Shown here: positions 1 to 9,633 of the stretch, one piece after another
Position numbering within the stretch: the first letter of the stretch is position 1
Layout: every line of letters starts with the position of its first letter
Assembly: GCF_035918315.1 (NCBI RefSeq)
Contig: NZ_CP142146.1
Span: 186,001-250,000 of the forward strand
Length of the DNA: 64,000 nucleotides
DNA from: Vagococcus jeotgali
GTDB taxonomy: Bacteria > Bacillota > Bacilli > Lactobacillales > Vagococcaceae
Reading direction: 5' to 3'
Made by a program: the position numbers and the translations under genes
The notes under the pieces: generated by a model
Database searches by the model: none
What the model was told of the DNA's origin: nothing
What the model saw: the letters and a program-made list of their open reading frames with translations, nothing else

Positions 1-1
1 T

Positions 2-118
2 TCAGAAGTCAGCCGTAATGCACAAGAGAAAGTAAAATATAATCTTGAAACAATGCTTGGCGTCGTTGCCAATTCGGTGAATATTTTTATCCAAGGTGTT
101 CGTGTATTACCTGAGTAA
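2..118 (+). CDS. Asp23/Gls24 family protein, C-terminal end (partial)
   Basis: The window opens inside a gene. Thirty-eight in-frame codons end at TAA 116-118 and finish with VNIFIQGVRVLPE, which resembles the C-terminus of Asp23/Gls24 (DUF322, YloU-like) proteins. In Firmicutes this small protein is normally encoded directly upstream of fakA (yloV), as here, with only 38 bases between the two genes, so they are probably co-transcribed. The family is associated with the cell envelope and alkaline stress, but the exact role is not settled. The N-terminal part lies outside the window. Confidence 0.75.
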   Translation, partial: SEVSRNAQEKVKYNLETMLGVVANSVNIFIQGVRVLPE

Positions 119-156
119 AATAAGTGTGTGTGAAATGAATGAGGAGGAACATTTTA

Positions 157-1830
157 GTGGAAGTAAAAGCAATCAACGGTGGGCAGTTTCAATCAATGGT
201 ACAAGTTGGTGCCAATCGTTTAAATCAAAATGCTGAGTACGTCAATTCTTTAAATGTTTTCCCAGTACCTGATGGGGATACGGGAACAAATATGGATTTA
301 TCAATGACAAGTGGTGCTAAAGCAGTCAGAGAAGCGACAACAGAACATGTAGGAGAGTTAACTAAAATCTTGTCAAAAGGATTGTTAATGGGAGCTAGAG
401 GGAACTCTGGTGTCATCTTATCTCAAATTTTTAGAGGTTTTTCTAAAAAAGTAGAATCAAAAGATGTCTTAACAGCTCAGGATTTGGCTGATGCCTTTAA
501 AAATGGTATGGAAACAGCTTATAAAGCAGTCATGAAACCTGTTGAAGGTACTATTTTAACTGTATCACGTGGTGCAGCAATTGGTGCTGAGAAAAAAGCT
601 AAAGAATCAGATGATTGTTTAGAAGTATTAGAAGCAGCCTTAGTTGGTGCTAAAAAAGCATTAGAAAAAACACCAGATATGTTACCTGTTTTAAAAGAAG
701 TTGGTGTTGTAGATAGTGGTGGCCAAGGACTTGTTTACATCTATGAAGGGTTTTTAGAATCTTTATCTGGAAAAGTTGTAGAAAGTGACGTGTATCAACC
801 ATCTCCTGCTCAAATGGAAGATATGGTTAATGCAGAGCATCACAGAGGTGTTCAGGGGCATATGGCAACTGAAGACATAACGTTTGGTTATTGTACTGAA
901 ATTATGGTACGTATTGGAGACGGTCCGACAGTTGATAGTGAGTTTGATTATGATGAGTTTAGAAACTACCTAAATGAAATTGGTGATTCACTACTTGTTG
1001 TAGCTGATGATGAGATTATAAAAGTTCACGTTCATACAGAACAACCTGGTGAAGTGATGAATTACGGTCAAAAATTTGGTTCGTTAATCAAAATCAAAGT
1101 AGATAACATGCGTGTTCAACATGAAACATTACTTGATGAGCAAACAACAGCTCCAGTTGCTAAAAAAGAACGTACGCCTTACGGAATTATTTCAGTAGCA
1201 GCAGGTAATGGCTTACAGGAATTATTCAAGAGTATGGGTGTTAACTACATGATTAGTGGTGGGCAAACAATGAACCCAAGTACAGAAGATATCTTAACAG
1301 CGATTGATGCAGTCAATGCTGAGAAGGTTATCATCTTACCTAACAATAAAAATATCTTTATGGCAGCAGATCAAGCAGCAGAAGTAAGTGAGGTTCCTGC
1401 AATCGTGATTCCATCTAAAACTGTATCTCAAGGAATGACAGCTCTACTTGGATTTAACGATCAAGCAACGCTAGAAGAGAACCAAACAAACATGTTAGAG
1501 ATGTTAAATGGTGTCACAAGTGGTCAAGTTACAACTGCTGTTCGTGATACAAGCATTAATGGTGTGGAAATTAAAACAGATGACAACTTAGGTATGGTTG
1601 AAGGTAAGATTGTTGTCTCAACACCAAGTCGTTTTGATGCTAGTGAGGCAACTCTTAAACAAATGATCACAGAAGATACAGAAATTGTGACGATTTTAAT
1701 TGGAGAAGAAGGAACGCAAGAAGAAGCTTCTTTACTTGAAGCAGCCATTCTTGAAATCGATGGCGATTTAGAAGTTGAGATCCATCAAGGTGATCAACCA
1801 GTTTATCCTTATCTTTTTGCAGCAGAATAA
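157..1830 (+). CDS. fakA: Fatty acid kinase ATP-binding subunit FakA (DAK2/YloV)
   Basis: FakA phosphorylates fatty acids presented by a FakB (DegV-family) carrier, giving acyl-phosphate that PlsX and PlsY use for phospholipid synthesis in the cytoplasm. From the chosen start the protein has 557 residues. The N-terminal DhaL-type nucleotide domain has PDGDTGTNM near residues 38-46 and GARGNSGVILSQI near residue 80. A C-terminal DegV-like region follows. An ATG at 139 is in frame, but it lies across the ribosome binding site AGGAGG (142-147). GTG 157 sits 9 bases downstream of that site and is preferred. plsX lies two genes downstream, which fits the pathway. Confidence 0.9.
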   Translation: MEVKAINGGQFQSMVQVGANRLNQNAEYVNSLNVFPVPDGDTGTNMDLSMTSGAKAVREATTEHVGELTKILSKGLLMGARGNSGVILSQIFRGFSKKVESKDVLTAQDLADAFKNGMETAYKAVMKPVEGTILTVSRGAAIGAEKKAKESDDCLEVLEAALVGAKKALEKTPDMLPVLKEVGVVDSGGQGLVYIYEGFLESLSGKVVESDVYQPSPAQMEDMVNAEHHRGVQGHMATEDITFGYCTEIMVRIGDGPTVDSEFDYDEFRNYLNEIGDSLLVVADDEIIKVHVHTEQPGEVMNYGQKFGSLIKIKVDNMRVQHETLLDEQTTAPVAKKERTPYGIISVAAGNGLQELFKSMGVNYMISGGQTMNPSTEDILTAIDAVNAEKVIILPNNKNIFMAADQAAEVSEVPAIVIPSKTVSQGMTALLGFNDQATLEENQTNMLEMLNGVTSGQVTTAVRDTSINGVEIKTDDNLGMVEGKIVVSTPSRFDASEATLKQMITEDTEIVTILIGEEGTQEEASLLEAAILEIDGDLEVEIHQGDQPVYPYLFAAE

Positions 1831-1843
1831 AACATTAAAATTG

Positions 1844-1879
1844 AGAGGCTGACCGTTTTTGGTTTTGCCTCTTTTTTTC
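1844..1879 (+). terminator. Intrinsic terminator after fakA
   Basis: AGAGGC (1844-1849) pairs with GCCTCT (1867-1872), followed by a run of T. It separates fakA from recG. Confidence 0.8.
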
Positions 1880-1910
1880 TAAAGATTAATGAGAAGAAAG
1901 AGGTGATATG

Positions 1911-3947
1911 ATGAGTTTAACAGATTCTATCAGCATACTAAGCGGTGTTGGGGAAAAGCGCATGGAAGTATTAAAAACACTTGGTATAGAAACGATAAAC
2001 GATTTATTAATGTATTTTCCTTTTCGTTATGAAGATATCCAGGAGAAAAGTTTGGAAGAAATTAGCGATCAGGAAAAAGTAGTGTTAAAAGGTATTGCTT
2101 TATCTGATCCTGTGGTTAATTTTTACGGATTTAAAAAGAGTCGTCTAATTTTTCGTATGATGGTAGACCAAGCGGTAGTAACAGTTACTTTTTTCAATCA
2201 ACCTTTTTTAAAGAGTAAGATTCATACCTCAGAGGAAGTAGCGATTTTTGGAAAGTGGGATGCTAAAAGAAAATCTTTAACTGGATTAAAAGTAATGGCA
2301 ACCAAAGATGGTGATGAGGAGTTTGCTCCAATTTATAGTGTGAATAAACAAATCAAACAGCAAACACTTGTTGCTCTTATTAAACAGGCTATTGATTTAT
2401 CTGGAGATGAAGTTGAAGAAAATTTACCACAATACTTACTGGAAAAATACCGGTTGATGCCTAAAGATCAAGCAGTAAAAGCGATGCATTTTCCTGAGAG
2501 TATTGAGGAGAATAAGTTAGCAAGAAGAAGGTTGGCTTTTGAAGAATTTTTCTTATTCCAAATGAATATGATCCAACTCAAACGTCAAGAGACTGCCAAG
2601 GAATTTGGCCATGCTATTCAGTATGATATCAATCAACTAAAAGAATTTATTAAAACATTGCCTTTTGAGTTGACTTGTGCCCAAAAACGAGTAGTGAATG
2701 AAATTTGCGCTGATATGAAAAGTCCTTACCACATGCATCGTCTGCTTCAAGGAGACGTTGGGAGCGGTAAGACTATGGTAGCAGCCCTTGCTTTGTATGC
2801 AGTGGTAACAGCTGGGTTTCAAGGTGCTTTAATGGTACCAACAGAGATCCTTGCAGAACAGCATATGGAGAGTTTAACAGAACTGTTTAAAGGAAGTGGT
2901 GTTGACGTTGCTTTATTAACAAGTTCAACAAAAGCAAAAGCTAGACGGGATATACTAGAGCGTTTGTCTCAAGGGGAGATAGATATTATGGTAGGAACAC
3001 ATTCTCTTATCCAAGATGAGGTCATCTTTAATCGTTTGGGGTTAGTGATTACTGATGAGCAACATCGTTTTGGTGTGAATCAACGGCGTATTTTAAGAGA
3101 AAAAGGTGATCAACCTGATGTGTTATTTATGACAGCAACACCTATTCCAAGAACATTAGCGATTACCGCTTACGGGGAGATGGATGTATCAGTCATTGAT
3201 GAGTTACCAGCCGGTAGAAAACCCATTGAGACTAGGTGGGTTTTACCTAAGCAAATGGATAGCGTACTAGAATCTATGGAGAGACTTCTCAAATCTGGTC
3301 AACAAGCTTATGTGATTTGTCCTTTAATAGAAGAATCTGAAATATTAGATGTTAAAAACGCGACAGAGATCTATGAACACTTGTCAACTTTTTTTAAGTC
3401 TAGATACCAAGTGGGTTTACTACATGGCAAGATGAAATCTCAAGAAAAAGAAGAGATTATGGCAAATTTTAAAGATAATCAAACACAAGTCCTAGTCTCT
3501 ACGACCGTTATTGAGGTTGGAGTGAATGTACCTAATGCTACGATGATGATGATTATTGATGCAGACCGCTTTGGCTTAGCGCAACTTCACCAGTTAAGAG
3601 GACGGGTTGGCCGAGATTCTAAGGCTTCGTATTGTGTGTTAGTTGCAAACCCTAAAAGTGAGCAGGGAAAAGAGCGAATGAAGATTATGACAGAGTCAAC
3701 TGATGGTTTTGTTTTAAGTGAGAAGGATCTAGAAATGCGAGGACCAGGAGACTTTTTTGGTGCTAAACAATCGGGATTACCTGATTTCAAAGTAGGAGAT
3801 ATGGTAGCTGATTTTATAATGCTAGAAACAGCACGAGAAGAAGCGATTTTACTTTGGCAAGATAATCAGTGGGTGGAAAAAGTAGAAAATAAAGAATTAG
3901 CTAAAAGTATGGCAAAGCATCAAGGTGATTTGATTTACCTAGATTAA
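1911..3947 (+). CDS. recG: ATP-dependent DNA helicase RecG
   Basis: RecG remodels stalled replication forks and branched recombination intermediates. At about 678 residues it has the normal family length. Visible in order are the N-terminal wedge region, Walker A GDVGSGKT near residues 281-288, the DEQH box near 381, TATPIPRT, and the helicase C-terminal motif QLRGRVGRD. ATG codons stand at 1908 and 1911. The AGAGG site at 1899-1903 is only 4 bases from the first and 7 from the second, so 1911 is chosen. It is intact. recG upstream of plsX is the common Firmicutes arrangement. Confidence 0.95.
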   Translation: MSLTDSISILSGVGEKRMEVLKTLGIETINDLLMYFPFRYEDIQEKSLEEISDQEKVVLKGIALSDPVVNFYGFKKSRLIFRMMVDQAVVTVTFFNQPFLKSKIHTSEEVAIFGKWDAKRKSLTGLKVMATKDGDEEFAPIYSVNKQIKQQTLVALIKQAIDLSGDEVEENLPQYLLEKYRLMPKDQAVKAMHFPESIEENKLARRRLAFEEFFLFQMNMIQLKRQETAKEFGHAIQYDINQLKEFIKTLPFELTCAQKRVVNEICADMKSPYHMHRLLQGDVGSGKTMVAALALYAVVTAGFQGALMVPTEILAEQHMESLTELFKGSGVDVALLTSSTKAKARRDILERLSQGEIDIMVGTHSLIQDEVIFNRLGLVITDEQHRFGVNQRRILREKGDQPDVLFMTATPIPRTLAITAYGEMDVSVIDELPAGRKPIETRWVLPKQMDSVLESMERLLKSGQQAYVICPLIEESEILDVKNATEIYEHLSTFFKSRYQVGLLHGKMKSQEKEEIMANFKDNQTQVLVSTTVIEVGVNVPNATMMMIIDADRFGLAQLHQLRGRVGRDSKASYCVLVANPKSEQGKERMKIMTESTDGFVLSEKDLEMRGPGDFFGAKQSGLPDFKVGDMVADFIMLETAREEAILLWQDNQWVEKVENKELAKSMAKHQGDLIYLD

Positions 3948-4001
3948 TCGCTTTGTGGTAAACTGTTTTTATCTGAATATTAGAAAAAGAGAGGGAATAA
4001 T

Positions 4002-5009
4002 ATGAAAATTGCAGTAGATGCTATGGGTGGCGATTTTGCACCAAAAGCAATTGTTGAAGGTGTGATGTTAGCAAAACAAGATTTTCCTGATATTGAATTT
4101 TTATTATATGGAAAAGAAGATGCTATTAAAGAATTTGTGACTGATGAGAAAAACATCACAATTATTCATACTGATGAAAAAATTGAAAGTGATGATGAAC
4201 CAGTTAAAGCGATTCGTCGTAAAAAACAAGCCTCTATGGTTTTAGCAGCACAGGCTGTAAAAAATGGTGAAGCAGATGCCCTGTTTTCAGCAGGAAATAC
4301 AGGGGCCTTGCTTGCAGCTGGTTTATTTGTGATTGGCCGAATTAAACAAGTAGAAAGACCTGGATTAATGACGACGATGCCAGTATTTACTGGGGAAACG
4401 GGCGCTGGGTTTGATTTTATCGATATGGGAGCTAATGCTGACAACAAGCCAGAGCATCTATTGACTTATGGTATTTTAGCATCATATTATGCCAAACATG
4501 TCCGTGGTATTCAAAATCCAAGGGTAGGTCTATTAAATAACGGAACAGAAGCAACAAAGGGTAGTGAACTAACAAAAGCTGCTTATGAATTGCTAAGTCA
4601 TGAGGCAAGTCTTAACTTTGTGGGTAATGTAGAAGCGCGTGACTTATTTGATGGTGTTGCTGATGTAGTGGTAACTGATGGGTTTACTGGAAATGCTGTG
4701 TTAAAAACGATTGAAGGGACAGCTATGGCTATTATGTCTAACTTGAAATCCTCTATTTTAAATAGTGGGCTAAAGGGTAAAATGGGAGCTGTGTTATTAA
4801 AAGATAGCTTGCGCGGGCTTAAAGATAAGCTTGATTACTCAAGTCATGGTGGAGCAGTATTGTTTGGTGTAAAGGCTCCAGTTGTTAAAACTCATGGGTC
4901 AACAGGGCCTGATGCGGTGAGATATACGATTAAACAAATCCATACGATGCTTGAAAAAGATGTTGTAGGTAACTTAATTCATTATTTTGAAGAAGAAAAG
5001 TCGAAGTAG
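4002..5009 (+). CDS. plsX: Phosphate acyltransferase PlsX
   Basis: PlsX converts acyl-ACP and phosphate to acyl-phosphate, the donor for PlsY in phosphatidic acid synthesis. It acts at the inner face of the membrane. The 335-residue protein begins [20 protein letters not shown], the hallmark PlsX N-terminus, and contains the conserved [10 protein letters not shown] and VVTDGFTGN segments. A GAGAGGG site precedes ATG 4002. The acyl carrier protein gene follows after about 70 bases. No fabD or fabG stands between plsX and acpP, so this carrier protein is separated from the main fab cluster. Confidence 0.95.
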   Translation: MKIAVDAMGGDFAPKAIVEGVMLAKQDFPDIEFLLYGKEDAIKEFVTDEKNITIIHTDEKIESDDEPVKAIRRKKQASMVLAAQAVKNGEADALFSAGNTGALLAAGLFVIGRIKQVERPGLMTTMPVFTGETGAGFDFIDMGANADNKPEHLLTYGILASYYAKHVRGIQNPRVGLLNNGTEATKGSELTKAAYELLSHEASLNFVGNVEARDLFDGVADVVVTDGFTGNAVLKTIEGTAMAIMSNLKSSILNSGLKGKMGAVLLKDSLRGLKDKLDYSSHGGAVLFGVKAPVVKTHGSTGPDAVRYTIKQIHTMLEKDVVGNLIHYFEEEKSK

Positions 5010-5077
5010 GAACATTAGACAAATAATCCATTAGACAGTAAAATGGATAAAGATGAAATGTATAGGAGGTTATGAAT

Positions 5078-5317
5078 ATGACACGTGAGGAAGCTTTTAA
5101 GAAAATTCAAGTGATTGTATCTGAGCATTTTGATGTTAATGAAGATACAGTGACAGAGACAATGAATATTAAAACAGATTTAGATGCTGATTCTATTAGT
5201 ATTATGGAGTTTGTTCTTGAATTAGAAGATGTTTTTGATGCAGAGATTTCTGATGAGGATGCAGAAAAATTAGAGACGATTGGTGCAGCGGTAGACTATA
5301 TTGTAGCTAATCAATAA
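5078..5317 (+). CDS. acpP: Acyl carrier protein
   Basis: A small acidic protein (79 residues from this start) with the phosphopantetheine attachment motif DADSIS. Ser39 is the expected attachment site, and the usual DSL is DSI here. It shuttles acyl chains between enzymes of fatty acid and phospholipid synthesis. An earlier ATG at 5072 lies only 1 base after the AGGAGGT site (5064-5070), whereas ATG 5078 has a 7-base spacing, so 5078 is preferred. The pairing with plsX suggests a carrier serving phospholipid synthesis. A second ACP for the fab cluster may exist elsewhere. Confidence 0.9.
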   Translation: MTREEAFKKIQVIVSEHFDVNEDTVTETMNIKTDLDADSISIMEFVLELEDVFDAEISDEDAEKLETIGAAVDYIVANQ

Positions 5318-5325
5318 AATCATGA

Positions 5326-5363
5326 GACTAGAAGGTTGAAATTAGCCTTCTAGTCTTTTTTTT
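5326..5363 (+). terminator. Intrinsic terminator after acpP
   Basis: GACTAGAAGG (5326-5335) pairs perfectly with CCTTCTAGTC (5346-5355) across a 10-base loop, followed by eight T. It closes the plsX-acpP unit. Confidence 0.9.
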
Positions 5364-5765
5364 ATTTTTTTATTGCTTAAATGAGATAAAACGAAATTTA
5401 AATGAGAAATATTTAATAATCTTCTTTTTTTAGAAATGATACATGACAAACTAATAAAATACACTTTTTAATGAAAAAAAGGCAATAACTTCGTATTTTT
5501 ATCGCTTTTTTCTAAAATGCAAACGAATTCTTTTTTAAAAGAGTCTTTTATTATAGCTAAGTTTAGTATATAATGAGATACATGCCATACAATTTTAATA
5601 TTTGGCTTATAAACTTACTAAGAAACCTATTGCTTAATATGTTGTTTTCTAATATAATCATAAGATATCTTAATAATTTTTTTATTAAATATAAGAAAAC
5701 ATTAAAAAGAAGAATACTACTAAATTAGATTCAGTACGAGACTAATTAAGGGAAGGAGAATTCTA
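5364..5765 (+). promoter_or_regulatory. AT-rich intergenic region with promoter(s) for the opp operon
   Basis: About 400 bases without a gene, very AT-rich. The best promoter match is TTGCTT (5630-5635), 17 bases, TATAAT (5653-5658), which would give a leader of about 100 bases before oppD. A second TATAAT at 5569-5574 has only a weak -35. The ribosome binding site AAGGAG (5753-5758) lies 7 bases before the TTG start. I saw no clear operator for CodY or another regulator and no hairpin-plus-T-run in the leader. Confidence 0.55.
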
Positions 5766-6770
5766 TTGTTTGTTGACAATAAATTATTAGACGTGAGAAA
5801 CTTGCACACAGGATTTCGAATAAAAGATCGTTACTATGATGCGCTTGACGATGTATCACTGACATTAGATAAAAATGAAATTTTAGCAATTGTTGGGGAG
5901 TCTGGTTGTGGTAAAAGTACACTTGCTATGACAATCATGGGCTTACAAGATCCAAAGAATACTAAAATTACAGGGGATATTATTTACAATGATTTAAATC
6001 TTGTAGGATTATCCGAGACGCTTTATAACAAGATAAGAGGAAATGATATTGGGATGATTTTCCAAGATCCATTGTCAGCTTTAAATCCATTGATGCGCAT
6101 TGGTGATCAAATAGCAGAATCTCTCTATTACCATACAGATTTAAATGAAAAACAGCGAACAACTAGAGCTATCGAGTTACTTAATCAAGTAGGAATCAAT
6201 AACCCTGAGCGAGTTGCGGACCAATACCCACATGAACTATCAGGTGGGATGAGGCAGCGTGTTATTATTGCCATTGCTATTTCATGTAAACCACCAATCA
6301 TTATCGCAGATGAGCCAACGACAGCCTTAGATGTCACCATTCAAGCACAAATTTTAGATTTATTGAGTGACTTACAAAAAGAGACTGAGGCAGGCATTAT
6401 CTTAATCACCCATGATTTAGGTGTTGTTGCAGAAATGGCAGACCGAGTAGCTGTTATGTATGGTGGTCAAATTGTAGAAGAAGCACCAGTGGATGTGCTA
6501 TTTTCTAACCCACAACATCCTTATACTCGTTCATTACTGAATTCTATACCACAGGAAGATGCTTATGATTCTGAGTTACATGTTATTGAAGGGACAGTTC
6601 CTTCATTAGTTAACATGTCAAGAAACGGGTGCCGTTTTGCACCGCGTATACCTTGGATACCAGAGTCTGATCACGAGGAAAACCCAACATTACATGAAAT
6701 AGAACCAGGTCATCTTGTTCGTTGTACATGTTATAAGCATTTTCACTTTAAAGAAGAGGATGAAGCATAA
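5766..6770 (+). CDS. oppD: Oligopeptide ABC transporter ATP-binding protein OppD
   Basis: One of the two ATPases of a peptide importer, acting at the cytoplasmic face of the OppBC channel. The 334-residue protein has Walker A GESGCGKST (residues 44-52), signature LSGGMRQR, Walker B ADEPTTALD, the switch THDLG, and a C-terminal oligopeptide-type tail with a cysteine pair (RCTCYKH). The start is TTG at 5766, supported by an AAGGAG site 7 bases upstream. It overlaps oppF by one base (TAATG), indicating translational coupling. It is the first gene of oppDFBCA. Confidence 0.93.
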   Translation: MFVDNKLLDVRNLHTGFRIKDRYYDALDDVSLTLDKNEILAIVGESGCGKSTLAMTIMGLQDPKNTKITGDIIYNDLNLVGLSETLYNKIRGNDIGMIFQDPLSALNPLMRIGDQIAESLYYHTDLNEKQRTTRAIELLNQVGINNPERVADQYPHELSGGMRQRVIIAIAISCKPPIIIADEPTTALDVTIQAQILDLLSDLQKETEAGIILITHDLGVVAEMADRVAVMYGGQIVEEAPVDVLFSNPQHPYTRSLLNSIPQEDAYDSELHVIEGTVPSLVNMSRNGCRFAPRIPWIPESDHEENPTLHEIEPGHLVRCTCYKHFHFKEEDEA

Positions 6771-7717
6771 TGGGAATTATTGAAATTAAAGGCTTAAAAG
6801 TGTATTACCCAATACGTGGCGGATTCTTCAATAAAGTTGTTGATTATGTTTACGCAGTAGATGGGGTTACATTAGAAATTGAAGAAGGAACAACGTATGG
6901 TTTAGTTGGCGAGTCAGGCTCAGGTAAATCAACGATTGGTAAAACCATTGTTGGCTTAGAAAAAGCTACAGGTGGCGAGATCCTTTTTGAAGGAACAAAC
7001 GTGACGAAAAAACGTGAAAGAAAACAAATTGCTTATAATAAAGATGTTCAGATGATTTTCCAAGATTCAATGTCAAGTTTGAATCCGAAAAAACGAGTGT
7101 TAGACATTATTGCAGAACCAATTAGAAACTTTGAGCGTTTAAGTGATCAAGAGGAAAAGAAAAAAGTCCAAGGATTACTAGATATTGTTGGTATGCCAAC
7201 AGATGCTCTTTATAAGTATCCACATGAGTTCTCTGGAGGTCAGCGTCAGCGTTTAGGTGTAGCACGTGCTGTAGCGACTAATCCTAAATTGATTATTGCT
7301 GATGAGCCTGTATCAGCTCTTGATTTATCAGTTCAGGCTCAAGTACTTAACTTCATGAAACGTATTCAAGAAGAGTACAATCTGAGTTACTTATTTATCT
7401 CTCATGATTTAGGTGTGGTAAAACACATGTGTGACAACATCGCTATTATGAACCGTGGTAGATTTGTTGAAATTGGAACAAGAGATGATATTTATAATAA
7501 CCCACAACACATTTATACAAAACGATTACTATCAGCTATTCCAAAAATTGATGTGGCTAATCGTGAAAAGCATAAAGAAGAGCGTCGTTTAGTCGACAAA
7601 GAATTCCATGACTTATATAGTCAATATTATGATGAAAATGGTCGTGTCTATGATTTACAATCTATCAGTCCAACCCATAAAGTGGCTATTAAAGAACCGA
7701 TCAAAGGGGGACAATAG
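6770..7717 (+). CDS. oppF: Oligopeptide ABC transporter ATP-binding protein OppF
   Basis: Second ATPase of the peptide importer, 315 residues. It has Walker A GESGSGKST (about 48-56), signature FSGGQRQR, Walker B ADEPVSALD and SHDLG. The first A of its ATG is the last base of the oppD stop codon, and oppB starts 2 bases after its own stop. Such tight packing points to equimolar production of the two ATPases. Features are fully typical of the family. Confidence 0.93.
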   Translation: MGIIEIKGLKVYYPIRGGFFNKVVDYVYAVDGVTLEIEEGTTYGLVGESGSGKSTIGKTIVGLEKATGGEILFEGTNVTKKRERKQIAYNKDVQMIFQDSMSSLNPKKRVLDIIAEPIRNFERLSDQEEKKKVQGLLDIVGMPTDALYKYPHEFSGGQRQRLGVARAVATNPKLIIADEPVSALDLSVQAQVLNFMKRIQEEYNLSYLFISHDLGVVKHMCDNIAIMNRGRFVEIGTRDDIYNNPQHIYTKRLLSAIPKIDVANREKHKEERRLVDKEFHDLYSQYYDENGRVYDLQSISPTHKVAIKEPIKGGQ

Positions 7718-7719
7718 TT

Positions 7720-8682
7720 ATGTGGAAAACGATATTAAGACGTGTGCTACTTATGATTCCACAAATTCTTGTGTTGAGTCTATTTATATTCTTGCTAGCA
7801 AAAGCAATGCCAGGGGATCCATTTACAGGTTTAATTAATCCTAACATGGACCCAGCGACGATTGATAAGATGCGTGAAGCAGCAGGGCTTAATAATCCGT
7901 GGTACGTTCAATATTTTGACTGGATGAAAAATGCACTACATGGAGATTTTGGACAAAGTTTCCTATATAAATTACCAGTAAGTGAAATCATCGGCTCTCG
8001 TGTCGGTAATACAATTTGGTTATCCTTATTAACAGTTATTATTACTTATGCAATTGCGCTACCTTTAGGATTGTTTGCAGGTCGTTACCAAAACTCTTGG
8101 TTTGATAAAGCAGTTGTTGGTTATAACTTTATTAGTTTTGCCGTTCCGATTTTTATCTTTGCCTTATTAATGTTATTTGTTTTTGGGTACAGATTAGAGT
8201 GGTTCCCAACAACAGGTTCAGTTGCTAGTGGTCTTTCAAAAGGTACAATGGCTTATACAATGAGTCGCTTGTATCATATGATTTTACCAGCGATTACTCA
8301 AGCGTTACTTGCAACAGCTGTGACGATTCAGTATTTACGTAATGAAGTGATTGATGCTAAACAATTAGACTTTGTTCGTACAGCTAGAGCTAAAGGTGTT
8401 CCAACAAATAAAGTGTTTACTCGTCATATTTTTAGAAATGCCTCATTACCAATTGCAGCACAATTAAGTTATGAAATTACAGCCTTAATTAGTGGTTCTG
8501 TTGTTATTGAACAAACCTTTGCTTATCCAGGTATCGGGAAATTATTTATTGATGCAATTAATGGTCGTGACTACTCAGTGATTACAGCCCTTGTTTTAAT
8601 ATTAGGTGTTGTGACGATTATCGGGAACTTGATTTCAGATATTGTGATGAGTATTGTCGATCCAAGAATTCGTATCCAGTAA
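7720..8682 (+). CDS. oppB: Oligopeptide ABC transporter permease OppB
   Basis: A 320-residue membrane permease with an N-terminal transmembrane helix and about five further hydrophobic segments. The cytoplasmic EAA-type loop is visible around LDFVRTARAKGV, which docks the ATPases. It forms the translocation channel with OppC. AAAGGGG at the end of oppF provides the ribosome binding site. It is intact, in the standard place between oppF and oppC. Confidence 0.92.
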   Translation: MWKTILRRVLLMIPQILVLSLFIFLLAKAMPGDPFTGLINPNMDPATIDKMREAAGLNNPWYVQYFDWMKNALHGDFGQSFLYKLPVSEIIGSRVGNTIWLSLLTVIITYAIALPLGLFAGRYQNSWFDKAVVGYNFISFAVPIFIFALLMLFVFGYRLEWFPTTGSVASGLSKGTMAYTMSRLYHMILPAITQALLATAVTIQYLRNEVIDAKQLDFVRTARAKGVPTNKVFTRHIFRNASLPIAAQLSYEITALISGSVVIEQTFAYPGIGKLFIDAINGRDYSVITALVLILGVVTIIGNLISDIVMSIVDPRIRIQ

Positions 8683-8712
8683 GATACTACTTGTTAAGAA
8701 AGGAGAATGGTT

Positions 8713-9612
8713 ATGAGTAAAGATAAAAAGCAAGAAACAGTACCTGTTAGTGCGCCACTGACAGGATTTAAAATGATTGTTCGTGAATTTAAAAAAGATA
8801 AAATAGCAATATTTTCATTAGCGCTATTAGTTATCATTTTTCTATTCATCTTTATAGGATCAATGGTGTTAGATCAAAGTGCAGTGATGAAGGTAAGTAT
8901 TTTAGATAAATACAATCCGCCAGGAAATGGTTGGATTTTAGGAGCAGATGAGGGGGGCCGAGATGTTTTTGGTCAATTAATTATCGGAGCTCGTAACTCT
9001 GTTGTCATTGGTTTTGCAATTACGATTATTACTTCGATTATTGGGGTAGGATTAGGGATTGTAGCTGGTTATTACGGAGGAATTGTTGACGGAATTATCA
9101 TGAGAATCGTTGATTTTATTATGATTTTACCTGTCATTATGATTATCATTGTGTTTGTAACGATTGTACCAAACTATAATGTTGTATCATTTGTAACCAT
9201 TATGAGTTTATTCTATTGGGTAGCAAAAGCTCGTCTATTTAGAGGGAAAACATTATCAGAGGTTCGTCGTGATTATATTAGTGCTTCAAAAACGTTAGGG
9301 ACAAGTGATTTCAAAATAATGTTTGGTGAGTTAATGCCAAACTTAAGTTCTTTGATTATTACCAACTTAACTATAAATTTTGCAGCTAATATCGGTATTG
9401 AAACAACTCTATCATATTTAGGGTTTGGATTACCACCAGCTACACCAAGTTTAGGGACGTTGATTGGTTATGCTTCTAATGGTGTTGTATTATCAGATAT
9501 GACTTGGGTATGGGCGCCGGCTTCTATCTTGATTTTAGTCATGATGTTATGTATCAACTATGTAGGACAAGCCTTTAAGCGATCAGCAGATGCAAGACAA
9601 AGATTAGGTTAA
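8713..9612 (+). CDS. oppC: Oligopeptide ABC transporter permease OppC
   Basis: Second channel subunit, 299 residues from this start, with an N-terminal OppC-type segment, a first membrane helix near residues 28-50, and the EAA loop around RRDYISASKTLG. An ATG at 8707 is in frame but only 1 base after AGGAG (8701-8705). ATG 8713 has a 7-base spacing and is preferred. It follows oppB by 30 bases and precedes oppA by 21. Confidence 0.92.
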   Translation: MSKDKKQETVPVSAPLTGFKMIVREFKKDKIAIFSLALLVIIFLFIFIGSMVLDQSAVMKVSILDKYNPPGNGWILGADEGGRDVFGQLIIGARNSVVIGFAITIITSIIGVGLGIVAGYYGGIVDGIIMRIVDFIMILPVIMIIIVFVTIVPNYNVVSFVTIMSLFYWVAKARLFRGKTLSEVRRDYISASKTLGTSDFKIMFGELMPNLSSLIITNLTINFAANIGIETTLSYLGFGLPPATPSLGTLIGYASNGVVLSDMTWVWAPASILILVMMLCINYVGQAFKRSADARQRLG

Positions 9613-9633
9613 AAATACTAGGGGGAATAAAAA